The translations under genes and the position numbers were made by a program. Of a stretch of DNA of 64,000 nucleotides, positions 52,254-60,254 are shown in pieces. The notes under the pieces were generated by a model. That model ran no database searches. It saw only the letters and a program-made list of their open reading frames with translations, and was not told the DNA's origin. Positions within the stretch are counted from its first letter, which is position 1; each line of letters opens with the position of its first letter. The DNA is from CALVNN01 sp964393975 (lineage in GTDB: Bacteria > Bacillota > Clostridia > Christensenellales > UBA1242), in the NCBI GenBank assembly GCA_964393975.1, contig CAYMVO010000003.1, positions 1 through 64,000 of the forward strand, written 5' to 3'.

Positions 52254-52861
52254 TAACAAGATTAGAAAAGACAAATAAAAACAAAGGTAGTATGTACAAA
52301 CTATTTGTAGATGAAAATGAGATTGCACTAGTGCATATTGAAGTGATTGTCAAAAACGGAATGTTTGTCGGTAAAGAGGTCGATGTCGACACTTTAAAAG
52401 AGCTTGTTTTTGAGTCAAACAAAGTGGTTGCTTTTGAGCTGGCGTTAAAGTATTTGTCCAAGTCTATGAAAACGGAAAAGGATATTTATACAAACCTCAA
52501 ACAAAAGGGTTTTGATGATAGGACTACTAAAAGCGCTATCCTAAAACTAAAAGAGTATGGTTATATAAATGATTATAATTATGCAAAATATTATATCAAT
52601 AGTACCAAAACAAAAGGTCAATATAGGCTAAAGGCAGAGCTAAAACTCAAAGGTGTCGATGAGACAATTATTCAAGATTTGCTAGATGATATCGATGAGA
52701 ATGAGACCATTGAAAATATAGAAAAGCTTGCGGATAGATATATGAAAAGTAAAGAGACTAATCAAAAAAATTTGCAAAAACTATATCAATTTCTCGCTAG
52801 GCGTGGATATGGAAACGAAGATATTATGAGAGTGATAAATAAATTCCGGGAGGATGAATAA
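52244..52861 (+). CDS. recX: Regulatory protein RecX
   Basis: RecX limits RecA filament activity. The 205-aa protein has an N-terminal part (about 1-60), then RecX three-helix repeats: ALKYLSKSMKTEKDIYTNLKQ, KGFDDRTTKSAILKLKEYGYI, YNYAKYYINSTKTKGQYRLK and a last repeat LYQFLARRGYGNEDIMRVI. It overlaps yigZ at its start and acpS at its end (TAATG). No recA is in the window. Confidence 0.9.
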   Translation: MAVVTRLEKTNKNKGSMYKLFVDENEIALVHIEVIVKNGMFVGKEVDVDTLKELVFESNKVVAFELALKYLSKSMKTEKDIYTNLKQKGFDDRTTKSAILKLKEYGYINDYNYAKYYINSTKTKGQYRLKAELKLKGVDETIIQDLLDDIDENETIENIEKLADRYMKSKETNQKNLQKLYQFLARRGYGNEDIMRVINKFREDE

Positions 52862-53184
52862 TGCTTGGGTGTGATATTATAGAAGTGGATAGGGTGAGAA
52901 AACTAAAAAACTTGAGCAAGGTTTTTACATTAGATGAGCTAGAGTATGCGAGAAAATTTAGCGATCCTTATGTGCATTTGGCGGGCTTTTTCGCACTCAA
53001 GGAGGCTGTCGTAAAGGCTATGGATATACCTCTTACTGTTTCTCAAATAGAGGTGCTACATAACGAAAACGGAGCGCCACGTGTAAATATATTAGTAAAG
53101 CTAAAAGATAAATACAAAATAGAATGTTCTATTTCAAACCTGCAAAAACTCGCTATGGCTGTAGCATATATTGAAAGGAACTAA
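52861..53184 (+). CDS. acpS: Holo-ACP synthase AcpS
   Basis: Transfers phosphopantetheine from CoA to acyl carrier protein. 107 aa with the two family motifs: MLGCDIIEVDRVRKL (metal-binding Asp) and AGFFALKEAVVKAM (Glu and Lys). It is shorter than typical (about 120 aa) because of a trimmed centre. ATG overlaps the recX stop; a terminator follows. Confidence 0.95.
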   Translation: MLGCDIIEVDRVRKLKNLSKVFTLDELEYARKFSDPYVHLAGFFALKEAVVKAMDIPLTVSQIEVLHNENGAPRVNILVKLKDKYKIECSISNLQKLAMAVAYIERN

Positions 53185-53186
53185 AT

Positions 53187-53248
53187 CAAAAGAGATGTCA
53201 TAAATTTACTCTACGGGTTTATATTTGACATTTCTTTTGTTCTTTTTT
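53187..53248 (+). terminator. Terminator after acpS
   Basis: AAAAGAGATGTCA pairs with TGACATTTCTTTT (one mismatch or wobble) around a 25-nt loop, then TTTTTT. Confidence 0.75.
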
Positions 53249-53319
53249 GACAAAATCTCTCAATATTTTTGAGCATTTTTCATATAAAATATATATATAA
53301 ATTTCTTTTAGGAGGAAGT

Positions 53320-54201
53320 ATGTATTTAAAGCGAACTTTGATACTAAGTGGGGTAGATGACAAATGTATTTTGAGCATTGAAAAGAGTGGTGAACCGACC
53401 GCCCATTTCAAGACGAAAAAGGGCGATTTTGCGGTGTTTCAGTTTAACGAAGCACCTATGGAGCTTTACAAATTAAATGATGAGATGTGTGAAAAGACTT
53501 GCTTATTGCCAAATTACATAGACCTTAGTGGCGATATTTCGTGTGCAGTGCTAGATGATAGAGCGGAGGTTTTGATGCTGGGAGCGACGAGCGGAAAAGA
53601 GCTTTTTAGAGTGAGTGTACAAAAAAATTACAATCATTTTTTAGCGCAAATAAAGTCTTTAAGTGTGACCGAACCTAGCGGTGATGGAGATCAAAAGGTA
53701 GAGGTGGAACAGTTGTTTGAGCAAACCGATGATGATATTGATAACGCTATAACCGATTCGTTATTGACCGAATGTTTAAACCGCGATAGCGTGTGTGAAG
53801 GGTGCATTTACAAAAAAGCATTTTACGAGACCAAACCGCAAGAGGATGTGCCATTAATAGAGGAGGAAACAGAGGAGGACACACCATTTTTTGACCAAGT
53901 AAAAAATAGCATAGAAAACCTTTTTGAGACCTATCCAGTCAATCAAGAACTCGTCGACGCTATTGACAATAGTCAGTTTGTAAAGGTCGATTATGAAGGT
54001 GACGGCAATTTTTATAGCGTGGGGTTGATATTTGATGAGGATGATTTAAAATATATTTGTTATGCAATACCTAGTAGTGAAGGCGAGTCGCCACCAAAAG
54101 AACTAGAAGAGTTTTCTCAGTGGTTAAAAATACGGGACGGATATGGGTATTGGCTGACTTATCAAGACGGCAAGACTGGTGAAAGCGTCACATTAAATTA
54201 A
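53320..54201 (+). CDS. Conserved hypothetical protein
   Basis: 293 aa from ATG 53320 (AGGAGG eight bases upstream). The N-terminal part (1-115) is beta-rich (MYLKRTLILSGVDDKCILSI, CAVLDDRAEVLMLGAT). The middle is acidic and has a small cysteine cluster (SVCEGCIYKKAF with CLNRDS before it). The C-terminal part (about 190-293) has FVKVDYEGDGNFYSVGLIFD and GYGYWLTYQDGKTGE. I recall similar unnamed proteins in Clostridia but can give no function. No signal peptide. Own terminator. Confidence 0.72.
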   Translation: MYLKRTLILSGVDDKCILSIEKSGEPTAHFKTKKGDFAVFQFNEAPMELYKLNDEMCEKTCLLPNYIDLSGDISCAVLDDRAEVLMLGATSGKELFRVSVQKNYNHFLAQIKSLSVTEPSGDGDQKVEVEQLFEQTDDDIDNAITDSLLTECLNRDSVCEGCIYKKAFYETKPQEDVPLIEEETEEDTPFFDQVKNSIENLFETYPVNQELVDAIDNSQFVKVDYEGDGNFYSVGLIFDEDDLKYICYAIPSSEGESPPKELEEFSQWLKIRDGYGYWLTYQDGKTGESVTLN

Positions 54202-54206
54202 ATTAG

Positions 54207-54239
54207 TTGCTCTAAATAGTGATTAGAGCAATTTTTTTT
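54207..54239 (+). terminator. Terminator after the 53320 gene
   Basis: TTGCTCTAA/TTAGAGCAA perfect hairpin followed by eight T. Confidence 0.9.
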
Positions 54240-54271
54240 GGCAAAAATCACTAAAAAATACTTTTAATTGA

Positions 54272-54300
54272 TTGACTTATTGAGGTATTTTTGCTATTAT
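54272..54300 (+). promoter_or_regulatory. Promoter of the lipoprotein gene
   Basis: TTGACT (54272-54277) and TATTAT (54295-54300), 17-nt spacer. Confidence 0.75.
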
Positions 54301-54358
54301 ATAATAGTCTAATCGCTTTATGCGTTTTATATAGCGAAACTGTATTTTAAGGAGTAAT

Positions 54359-55762
54359 ATGAAAAAGAAATCTATTCTTATGGTAGCGTGTCTACTTGTG
54401 GTTAGTTTGGCTTTTGCGGGCTGTGGTTTTCAAAAGCTTTCAAAAATGCCTAGTTTGGAGGCGGAGGTCTTAGGTAATGGCGGTTTGTCCGTTACAAAAG
54501 GTGAATATGTATATTATGTTGATAGTTTTGTCGAGTCATCTAGTATTGCTAAGGATGGCAATACTTATAATAAGATAAAAAATGCTAGTATTTATCGTGC
54601 TAAAATGGTAGATAATAAGCTCGTCTATAACGAGGACGGCGTATTGCAAAATGTGGAGTTGGTCGTTCCTAAAATCGTAGGTTTTGAAAATACTAATTTG
54701 TTCATTTTTGATGATTATATTTACTATGGCACACCTAACACTCAATATGACAAATCTGGCACACTTCGTAATGATTTGATTGATTTTTGTCGTGCGAAAT
54801 TAGACGGTAGCAATGTGCAAATCATCTATACGACTGATGAATATTCAGACAATGCGACACATTCCTTTTACAAAGTAAATGACAAGGTATATTTGGTTGT
54901 CTTTGAGGGGAGTGACCTTGTAAAAGTGGAGATAGGTACACATATCAAAAAAGCGGTGGTACTAGCAGAAGATTTGAGTAGTGTTATGTTGCCTAGTGTG
55001 AATAATTACACTTACGCTCAAAGCGTTACCGCTAGCGGTACTTTGGGGTATGCCTATTATACAAGAGATTTGACCGAAGATGACGGATTTTTGTCTACGA
55101 GTAGCAAAGGTAATGTGTTGGGTAGAGTGGATATCGTGACAGATGAAAAGACCGAGATAAAAGACGGTGAGACCACTCACGAGCTTTGTAGCGTTCAGTC
55201 AAACTATGTTTATGATTATAAGACTAAAAACGGCAACAAGTGCTTGTACGCTACTAGTGATATGAAGTCATTTATACAGGTGACCACCACCGATGCTTAT
55301 AGTGATGTTGTTGTGCTTACCAATGTAAACGGGGAAAATAGAGGTATCATCGCTACATTTGATGATAAGACTGTTTGGATAAAGGACGGCACAAATGTAA
55401 AAGAGTCTAGCGAATTAGTATTGGATAGCAGTATTACTGTAAAATATGTGGATAATGACTATATATATTATTTGGACGGGACAAAGATTTATAGAGTTAG
55501 TCTAGCAGATTTTACAAAAGAATTAGTAGTCAGTGATAGCACTATGAATACTAGCTACTTTGATTTTACTGAGAGTGGATATGTATACTATTTTGCGACC
55601 TATACGGGTGATAAAGACGAGTCAGGCGTATATCTAAATAGGGTAAATTTGAGTCAAAAAGTTGAACCTGAAGAGGGCGAAGAAGAGACCGATTTGGGTT
55701 ATGAGATAGAACTAGTTGGTGTTTTAGCTGAAAATCATACCACTACTGAGGATGAAGAATAA
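54359..55762 (+). CDS. Secreted lipoprotein, beta-propeller-like
   Basis: 467 aa. A lipoprotein signal peptide (MKKKSILMVACLLVVSLAFA, then GCGF) places the lipid-modified Cys near residue 22. The mature part has repeated Tyr-rich strands like those of DUF5050/propeller proteins: GEYVYYVDSFV, DDYIYYGTPNT, VDNDYIYYLDGTKIYRV, ESGYVYYFATYTG. It ends acidic. Likely a surface-exposed binding protein of unknown ligand. Own promoter and terminator. Confidence 0.8.
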   Translation: MKKKSILMVACLLVVSLAFAGCGFQKLSKMPSLEAEVLGNGGLSVTKGEYVYYVDSFVESSSIAKDGNTYNKIKNASIYRAKMVDNKLVYNEDGVLQNVELVVPKIVGFENTNLFIFDDYIYYGTPNTQYDKSGTLRNDLIDFCRAKLDGSNVQIIYTTDEYSDNATHSFYKVNDKVYLVVFEGSDLVKVEIGTHIKKAVVLAEDLSSVMLPSVNNYTYAQSVTASGTLGYAYYTRDLTEDDGFLSTSSKGNVLGRVDIVTDEKTEIKDGETTHELCSVQSNYVYDYKTKNGNKCLYATSDMKSFIQVTTTDAYSDVVVLTNVNGENRGIIATFDDKTVWIKDGTNVKESSELVLDSSITVKYVDNDYIYYLDGTKIYRVSLADFTKELVVSDSTMNTSYFDFTESGYVYYFATYTGDKDESGVYLNRVNLSQKVEPEEGEEETDLGYEIELVGVLAENHTTTEDEE

Positions 55763-55776
55763 CAATCGGTTTATCT

Positions 55777-55803
55777 AAAAAGAGTCTATAAGTGACTCTT
55801 TTT
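55777..55803 (+). terminator. Terminator after the lipoprotein gene
   Basis: AAAAAGAGTC/GACTCTTTTT perfect hairpin with a 7-nt loop. Confidence 0.9.
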
Positions 55804-55823
55804 GCTTAATTTATCTCTAAATG

Positions 55824-56080
55824 GGCTCTATGTCAAATGTTGGTGTCAAATAAATAATAAATATTTTTGTTATTATTAGTTTGATTTTTGTATCTAGTGA
55901 TTTCAACTAGTTGGATACACTAGATTTTTCGTTTATTAATAATATTCTTTTTCTTAGGTTTTTAATGGTTCTGTGTCCATAACTTATTCGTTTTAGCACT
56001 TTTATTTTGTTATTCTTTCCTTCGGTGTATCCGTTATTATATGGGTACACTATTTGATTGTAAATAAAGTAAACCTAATT
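55824..56080 (-). mobile_element. ISL3-family insertion sequence remnant (one end plus transposase tail)
   Basis: The terminal sequence GGCTCTATGTCAAATGTTGG at 55824 matches the solo end at 30127. On the minus strand, 56075-55907 encodes a transposase C-terminus: YNQIVYPYNNGYTEGKNN, KIKVLKRISYGHRTIKNL, RKRILLINEKSSVSN and TAG. This matches the 'NG-x-x-E-G-x-NNKIK-x-KR-x-(S/A)-(F/Y)-G' end of ISL3 DDE transposases. Everything upstream of the fragment is missing, so it cannot move. Confidence 0.8.
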
Positions 56081-56103
56081 AACTTGTTTTTTGTGTTTTA
56101 TAT

Positions 56104-56131
56104 TGACTTTATAACTTTTTTTTGATATTAT
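56104..56131 (+). promoter_or_regulatory. Promoter of the AT-rich island operon
   Basis: TTGACT (56104-56109) and TATTAT (56126-56131), 16-nt spacer, 20 nt before the first ATG. Confidence 0.6.
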
Positions 56132-56150
56132 ACAATAAAAGGATGTTAAA

Positions 56151-56467
56151 ATGGAATTATTTAATAAAAAGCGGTTTATACATCAATATTTTTAGCACTA
56201 ATTCTTTGTATTTCATTTGTATTAATCAATTTTATAAATACAAAAAATTATATACTTACTAGAACTGTAGATGTTAGTGAGATAGGGGTGTTATCTTATG
56301 ATGAAGAGGTTGATAAGTTACTAAATATATTTGATGATTATTCTTTAAGTAGTAATAATTCAAATTTTAAATTTGAGGCTTATAAGGATATTTCAGATTA
56401 TAATTTTTCGGGTATCCAATATTTATCCACATCTTCTGATACTACATGTGTTCTATGGAACACCTAA
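56151..56467 (+). pseudogene. Small membrane protein gene with a frameshift in a T5 tract
   Basis: ATG 56151 (after AAAGGATG) gives MELFNKKRFIHQYF then TAG at 56193. A shifted frame reads on without interruption: LALILCISFVLINFINTKN (membrane segment), YILTRTVDVSEIGVLSYDEE, VDKLLNIFDDYSL and so on to TAA at 56467. A one-base indel in TTTTT (56189-56193) restores one ORF of about 105 codons. It is the first gene of a three-gene unit with 56484 and 56856. No family recognised. Confidence 0.6.
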
Positions 56468-56483
56468 AAATTAGGAGTCGTTT

Positions 56484-56849
56484 ATGAAAATTAAAGATTG
56501 GGAAAAATATATTATAAAAAAATACGATGCAATAAAGATAAATGATTTTGTAGATTTGAAAAAATATTTAACTAACCAAGAAAACTATGCGCATAATTTT
56601 ACTCCTGAGGAAATTACTGAAACTGTAATAATGAATGATGAGTACTACTCGGCATATGTTTTTGATGAATCTAAAATTGCACATAGACAAGTTCAATCTA
56701 CGGATAACTCAGGATGGAGTACAACCGTTGTTTTTATAGCATCATATGATAAAGTCAATATATCAGATTATTATATTCACGGATCAAACGGCTTGACTAG
56801 ACATGAGATGGATGAGTTTTGTCGTGATATCTACCCATTAGCAGATTGA
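56484..56849 (+). CDS. Hypothetical protein of the AT-rich island
   Basis: 121 aa, intact, unrecognised. No signal or membrane segment. It begins MKIKDWEKYIIKKYDAIKI and has FTPEEITETVIMNDEYYSAYV, a TTVVFIASYDKV strand pair and HGSNGLTRHEMDEFCRDIYP. AGGAGTCG precedes the ATG. It sits between the frameshifted membrane gene (17 nt) and the interrupted protease (6 nt), so all three were one operon. AT content is higher than in neighbouring core genes, suggesting transfer. Confidence 0.6.
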   Translation: MKIKDWEKYIIKKYDAIKINDFVDLKKYLTNQENYAHNFTPEEITETVIMNDEYYSAYVFDESKIAHRQVQSTDNSGWSTTVVFIASYDKVNISDYYIHGSNGLTRHEMDEFCRDIYPLAD

Positions 56850-56855
56850 GGATTT

Positions 56856-57560
56856 ATGTTTAATAAAGATTTTTTAAATATTACATTAGTGTTTTCTGGG
56901 ATATTATTTATTTTTATTAGTTTTCTTTATGTAAATCATTTAAACATACATAGCACTCAGTTTATTTTTAATAATAATATTGAGAAGGTTGTTGAAATTA
57001 AAACTTCAAATGATGAAATTATTTAAAATTATGCTACTGGATTTTTTGTAAATAAAAATGGCGTTATACTAACTAACAAACATGTTGTAAATAGTTCAGA
57101 AGACAATAATAATTTTAAAATAGTTAAAGTAAGATTATCAGACATGAATGAATGGCAAAATGCTGAAATAATAAATGTTAGTAATAAAAGTGATTTGGCA
57201 TTAGTAAAAATTGATAAAACAAACACAAAATATTTTGACTTTAGCAATAATGTTAAAAATGGTGAAACTGTATATACATTAGGCAATCCAAATGGACTAG
57301 GATTATCTTTCAGTAGTGGCGTGGTTTCAAGTAATGAAAGAAACATATTATACAATGATAAAACAATAACAACAATACAAACAAGTCTTGTTGTTAATGA
57401 GGGAAATAGTGGTGGACCTGTTTTTAACAGCTCCAGCAAACTTGTTGGAATAATTAGTTTTAGATTAAAAGATAAATATGATAATGTAATTCAAGGTGTT
57501 TCATTTATTTTGCCTGTTTCTACTATTCAAATGTTTATAATAGAGTCTACAGTTGAGTAA
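56856..57560 (+). pseudogene. Trypsin-like (HtrA-type) serine protease interrupted by an in-frame TAA
   Basis: From ATG 56856 (after TTGAGGA) the frame encodes a membrane anchor (ITLVFSGILFIFISFLYV), then TAA at codon 57 (57024-57026), then the whole protease domain in the same frame: YATGFFVNKNGVILTNKHVV (catalytic His), SDLALVKIDK (Asp) and VVNEGNSGGPVFNSS (Ser), ending at TAA 57560. All three catalytic residues and the GLGLSF loop are intact and there is no PDZ domain. Without the stop it would be 234 aa. No in-frame ATG lies between the stop and the catalytic His. It is therefore a very recent pseudogene, a sequence error, or a readthrough case. Confidence 0.75.
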
Positions 57561-57586
57561 TACTCATGATTGGACTCTTTTTTTGT
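57542..57586 (+). terminator. Terminator of the island operon
   Basis: AGAGTC/GACTCT stem with an internal GAGT/ACTC pairing, then seven T. The stem begins inside the protease coding sequence. Confidence 0.7.
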
Positions 57587-57693
57587 GGTTTGGTGTATTT
57601 TTGAACATAATAGTCAAAAGTCAGACAAAATATTTGTTTGCTATATGCGTTTTATTTGGTGTAAGATATGGTATATAAGACTTAGGAGGATAT

Positions 57694-58482
57694 ATGGCGA
57701 GAAAAATTGTTATCACTTCGGGTAAAGGTGGTGTCGGAAAGACCACGACCGTTGCAAACCTTGGGTGCTTCTTGGCTAAATTTAACTATCGTGTAGCACT
57801 TATGGATTTGGATATTGGGTTAAATAATCTTGATGTGGTTATGGGACTAGAAAACAAAATTGTTTACGATATAGTAGACGTTATAAATAATAGATGTAGA
57901 GCAAGGCAAGCACTCATTCAAGACGCGACTTTGCCATCGCTCTACGTGATGCCGTCTAGTCATATAAACGTAAAAATCACAAAAGAACAACTAAAGTCCG
58001 TGGTGGACAATTTGGATCCATATTTTGATTTTATTTTGTTTGATTGTCCAGCGGGGATAGAGGAAGGGTTTCATAGGGCGGTGACCTTTAGTGATGAGGC
58101 AATAGTGGTAGTCACACCACATATTAGCAGTATAAGAGATGCGGATAAAGTGTTATCTATCCTAAGTAGCTACGGACTAGCGGAGGTGAATGTGCTAGTC
58201 AATCGTGTGCGTGGTGATTTGATAGTAAATAAGGAGGTGCTGTCCGTGGAGGATATACGCTGTTTATTAAAAAATAAAGTCATTGGAGCAATACCTGAAG
58301 ATGATAACATAGGGACTTTGGCTAGCTTTTCGGGTAATCTCACGGGTAAAGGCGATGCGACTAGAGCGTTTTATTTGCTCGCGACAAATGTAATTGACGG
58401 CACACATAAAATATTTGATTGCACTATGAATTATCGTGGCATTATGGGAAGTATTAGAAGAAAATTGAAAAAGAAGGTGTAA
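57694..58482 (+). CDS. minD: Septum site-determining protein MinD
   Basis: Membrane-cycling ATPase that positions the division septum. 262 aa with deviant Walker A SGKGGVGKTTTVANLG, switch MDLDIGLNNLDVVMGLENK, Walker B-like FILFDCPAGIE and a C-terminal basic amphipathic helix (GIMGSIRRKLKKKV) for membrane binding. Ribosome binding site AGGAGG. minE follows after one base. No minC is visible upstream; the AT-rich island abuts the 5' side, so the usual mre-minC neighbours may have been displaced or lie elsewhere. Confidence 0.97.
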   Translation: MARKIVITSGKGGVGKTTTVANLGCFLAKFNYRVALMDLDIGLNNLDVVMGLENKIVYDIVDVINNRCRARQALIQDATLPSLYVMPSSHINVKITKEQLKSVVDNLDPYFDFILFDCPAGIEEGFHRAVTFSDEAIVVVTPHISSIRDADKVLSILSSYGLAEVNVLVNRVRGDLIVNKEVLSVEDIRCLLKNKVIGAIPEDDNIGTLASFSGNLTGKGDATRAFYLLATNVIDGTHKIFDCTMNYRGIMGSIRRKLKKKV

Positions 58483-58483
58483 A

Positions 58484-58723
58484 ATGGTAGGTAGTAGCGA
58501 AAGATTTAGTCGGGCAAATAACATTTTGCTTTTAGACAAAAAAAGAAGCGCCGACTCTTTACTAAACGATGTGATAAAATGCGATATCCTAAGCGTGCTA
58601 CGGTGCTATTTTGAGCTGGAAAACAACGCTTGCATTTTGTCGGTGGATACTTTGGAGGACGGCAAACTGAGTATAAATATGTCGGTCATAGCGACTAGAG
58701 GTAAAGATTTTTGGAAGGTGTGA
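58484..58723 (+). CDS. minE: Divergent MinE (cell division topological specificity factor)
   Basis: 79 aa. LLLDKKRSADSLLNDVIKCDILSVLRCYFELEN followed by ACILSVDTLEDGKLSINMSVIATRG fits the MinE fold: an N-terminal MinD-binding segment, a helix ending 'I-x-x-V-x-x-Y', then two beta strands. Sequence similarity is low, so the call leans on size and on its position directly after minD. If wrong, it is a small unknown protein co-transcribed with minD. Confidence 0.6.
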   Translation: MVGSSERFSRANNILLLDKKRSADSLLNDVIKCDILSVLRCYFELENNACILSVDTLEDGKLSINMSVIATRGKDFWKV

Positions 58724-58755
58724 GGATAAATATTTTCTTTTACGACAAAAAACCA

Positions 58756-58784
58756 AAATATTTGCTTTGGGCGTTTCATTATAT
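58756..58784 (+). promoter_or_regulatory. Sigma-E promoter of spoIVFA-spoIVFB
   Basis: AAATATT (58756-58762), exactly 14 nt, then CATTATAT (58777-58784). It has the same geometry as the site before spoIVA. spoIVF operons are sigma-E-controlled in B. subtilis. Confidence 0.8.
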
Positions 58785-58811
58785 ATACTAAAAACTTTTT
58801 AAGGTGTATAT

Positions 58812-59450
58812 ATGAAGTATGAAGAATTAAATATTACCAATCTAAATAATAGTTATGTCTCACCGCTAGAGGTGAAGTATATTAATCGCAATAGACACAA
58901 GGCGTTAAAAAACTCTATTTTTGGAATGGTTTTTTTGTGCCTTTTATCGTTTAATGTTTTGTTTATTATGGACGCAATCGATACGCCGTTTACAAACAAA
59001 GTTTTGCATACCGTAAAATCTATTTTCGCAAAACCGACCGACGAACTCTTTGATGATGATAGCGAGGTGTTTTTTGTGGCGTGGCTTTTGGGCGTGCAAA
59101 GTAGTGATGAACCTTTAGAGTTTGTGTCACCGGTCAAGCATTCTATGTCTTCCAAAGAGGGTAAAGATTTACTGATACAAAACTTAGGTAATGTCGTCTA
59201 TGCGACCGAAGCGGGCAAGGTCAGTAAACTAGAGTACAATGATAGCGGTCTAAAATATATGGAAATCACTCACGCTAGTGGTGTGGTTAGCGTTTATGAC
59301 AATCTTGATTTTGTCGGGGTTGTGGTGGGGGATACCGTGACAAAAGGTCAACTCATCGCTAGTAGTAAAAATCTGACTTTTAGCATAATAAAAGGCAATG
59401 ATAAGGTGGATATTGAGATTAGCGACGGACGGGTAGTATTAGGTGCGTAA
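58812..59450 (+). CDS. spoIVFA: SpoIVFA-like protein with inactive LytM/M23 domain
   Basis: SpoIVFA holds and inhibits SpoIVFB until the sigma-K checkpoint is released. 212 aa: cytoplasmic N-terminus, one membrane segment (about 37-57, IFGMVFLCLLSFNVLFIMD), and a C-terminal LytM-like beta domain (about 130-212: NVVYATEAGKVSKLEYND, EITHASGVVSVYDNLDFVGV). Active M23 enzymes have HxH late in the domain; here that site reads LTFSIIKG, so zinc binding is lost as in SpoIVFA. Ends overlapping spoIVFB by eight bases. Confidence 0.85.
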   Translation: MKYEELNITNLNNSYVSPLEVKYINRNRHKALKNSIFGMVFLCLLSFNVLFIMDAIDTPFTNKVLHTVKSIFAKPTDELFDDDSEVFFVAWLLGVQSSDEPLEFVSPVKHSMSSKEGKDLLIQNLGNVVYATEAGKVSKLEYNDSGLKYMEITHASGVVSVYDNLDFVGVVVGDTVTKGQLIASSKNLTFSIIKGNDKVDIEISDGRVVLGA

Positions 59451-60252
59451 GTCGTTTTCATTTTTGATACATCCTTTATTTTTGATTTTTGCGTGCGTGA
59501 TGATTTATTTTGGGAATGCGGTTGTGTTTTTTGAGTTTATGCTAGCGGTCATTTTGCACGAACTCGGTCATAGTTTGGTCGCTAAAAGGTTAGGATACAA
59601 ACTGAAAAGTCTTTGCCTTATGCCGTATGGAGCGCAACTAAACCTACAAAGTAACGCCCTAAGATGTAGTGATGAGGTACTAATTGCCCTAGCAGGACCT
59701 TTTGTGAATGTCCTTTGCTTTTGTGTAGGAGTAGCTCTTTGGTGGCTCTTTCCGCTGATGTACCCGTACACCGAAGCTTTTGTAATGTCTTCTTTTGTAA
59801 TGGCGATATTCAACCTTTTACCGCTAGTACCGCTAGACGGTAGCCGTGTAATATTGGCGTTTATGGGAGCAAAAAACAAACGCCGACTTGGGTATAAAAT
59901 ACTATCAATCATAAATTGCGCTATAAGTGGGGTGCTATTTATACTTTTTGCGGTTAGTTGTTTTTATGAGGTAAACTTTACTTTTGGAATAATATCAATA
60001 TTTTTGATGATGGGCGCTTTTGAGAGGGACACCGATTTTGACTACTGTTATCTATTTCAGTTTGAAAAGTTCGAGCTAAATAAAAAGCGAAGTTTACCTA
60101 TCAAATTTTTTGTCGTGCATAAAGATTTTAAAGCGTTAGACCTTTTTCGCCTCGCTAGTCCAAACTTTTACGCTGTCGCAGTGGTGGTGGATGATGATTA
60201 CAAGCCGATAAAAACGATTTATGAGTCAGATTTTCATAAGCTAGTGGGGTAA
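59443..60252 (+). CDS. spoIVFB: SpoIVFB-like intramembrane metalloprotease (M50)
   Basis: Site-2 protease that cleaves pro-sigma-K in the mother cell. 269 aa with several membrane segments. Zinc ligands are HELGH (LAVILHELGHSLVAKRLGY) and the Asp of PLVPLDGSRVIL. A CALM-PYGAQL motif typical of SpoIVFB follows the first site. The C-terminal region (about 205-269) is a short CBS-like regulatory part (VVVDDDYKPIKTIYESD). GTG 59443 overlaps the end of spoIVFA, the conserved arrangement. Confidence 0.92.
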   Translation: MRKSFSFLIHPLFLIFACVMIYFGNAVVFFEFMLAVILHELGHSLVAKRLGYKLKSLCLMPYGAQLNLQSNALRCSDEVLIALAGPFVNVLCFCVGVALWWLFPLMYPYTEAFVMSSFVMAIFNLLPLVPLDGSRVILAFMGAKNKRRLGYKILSIINCAISGVLFILFAVSCFYEVNFTFGIISIFLMMGAFERDTDFDYCYLFQFEKFELNKKRSLPIKFFVVHKDFKALDLFRLASPNFYAVAVVVDDDYKPIKTIYESDFHKLVG

Positions 60253-60254
60253 AT

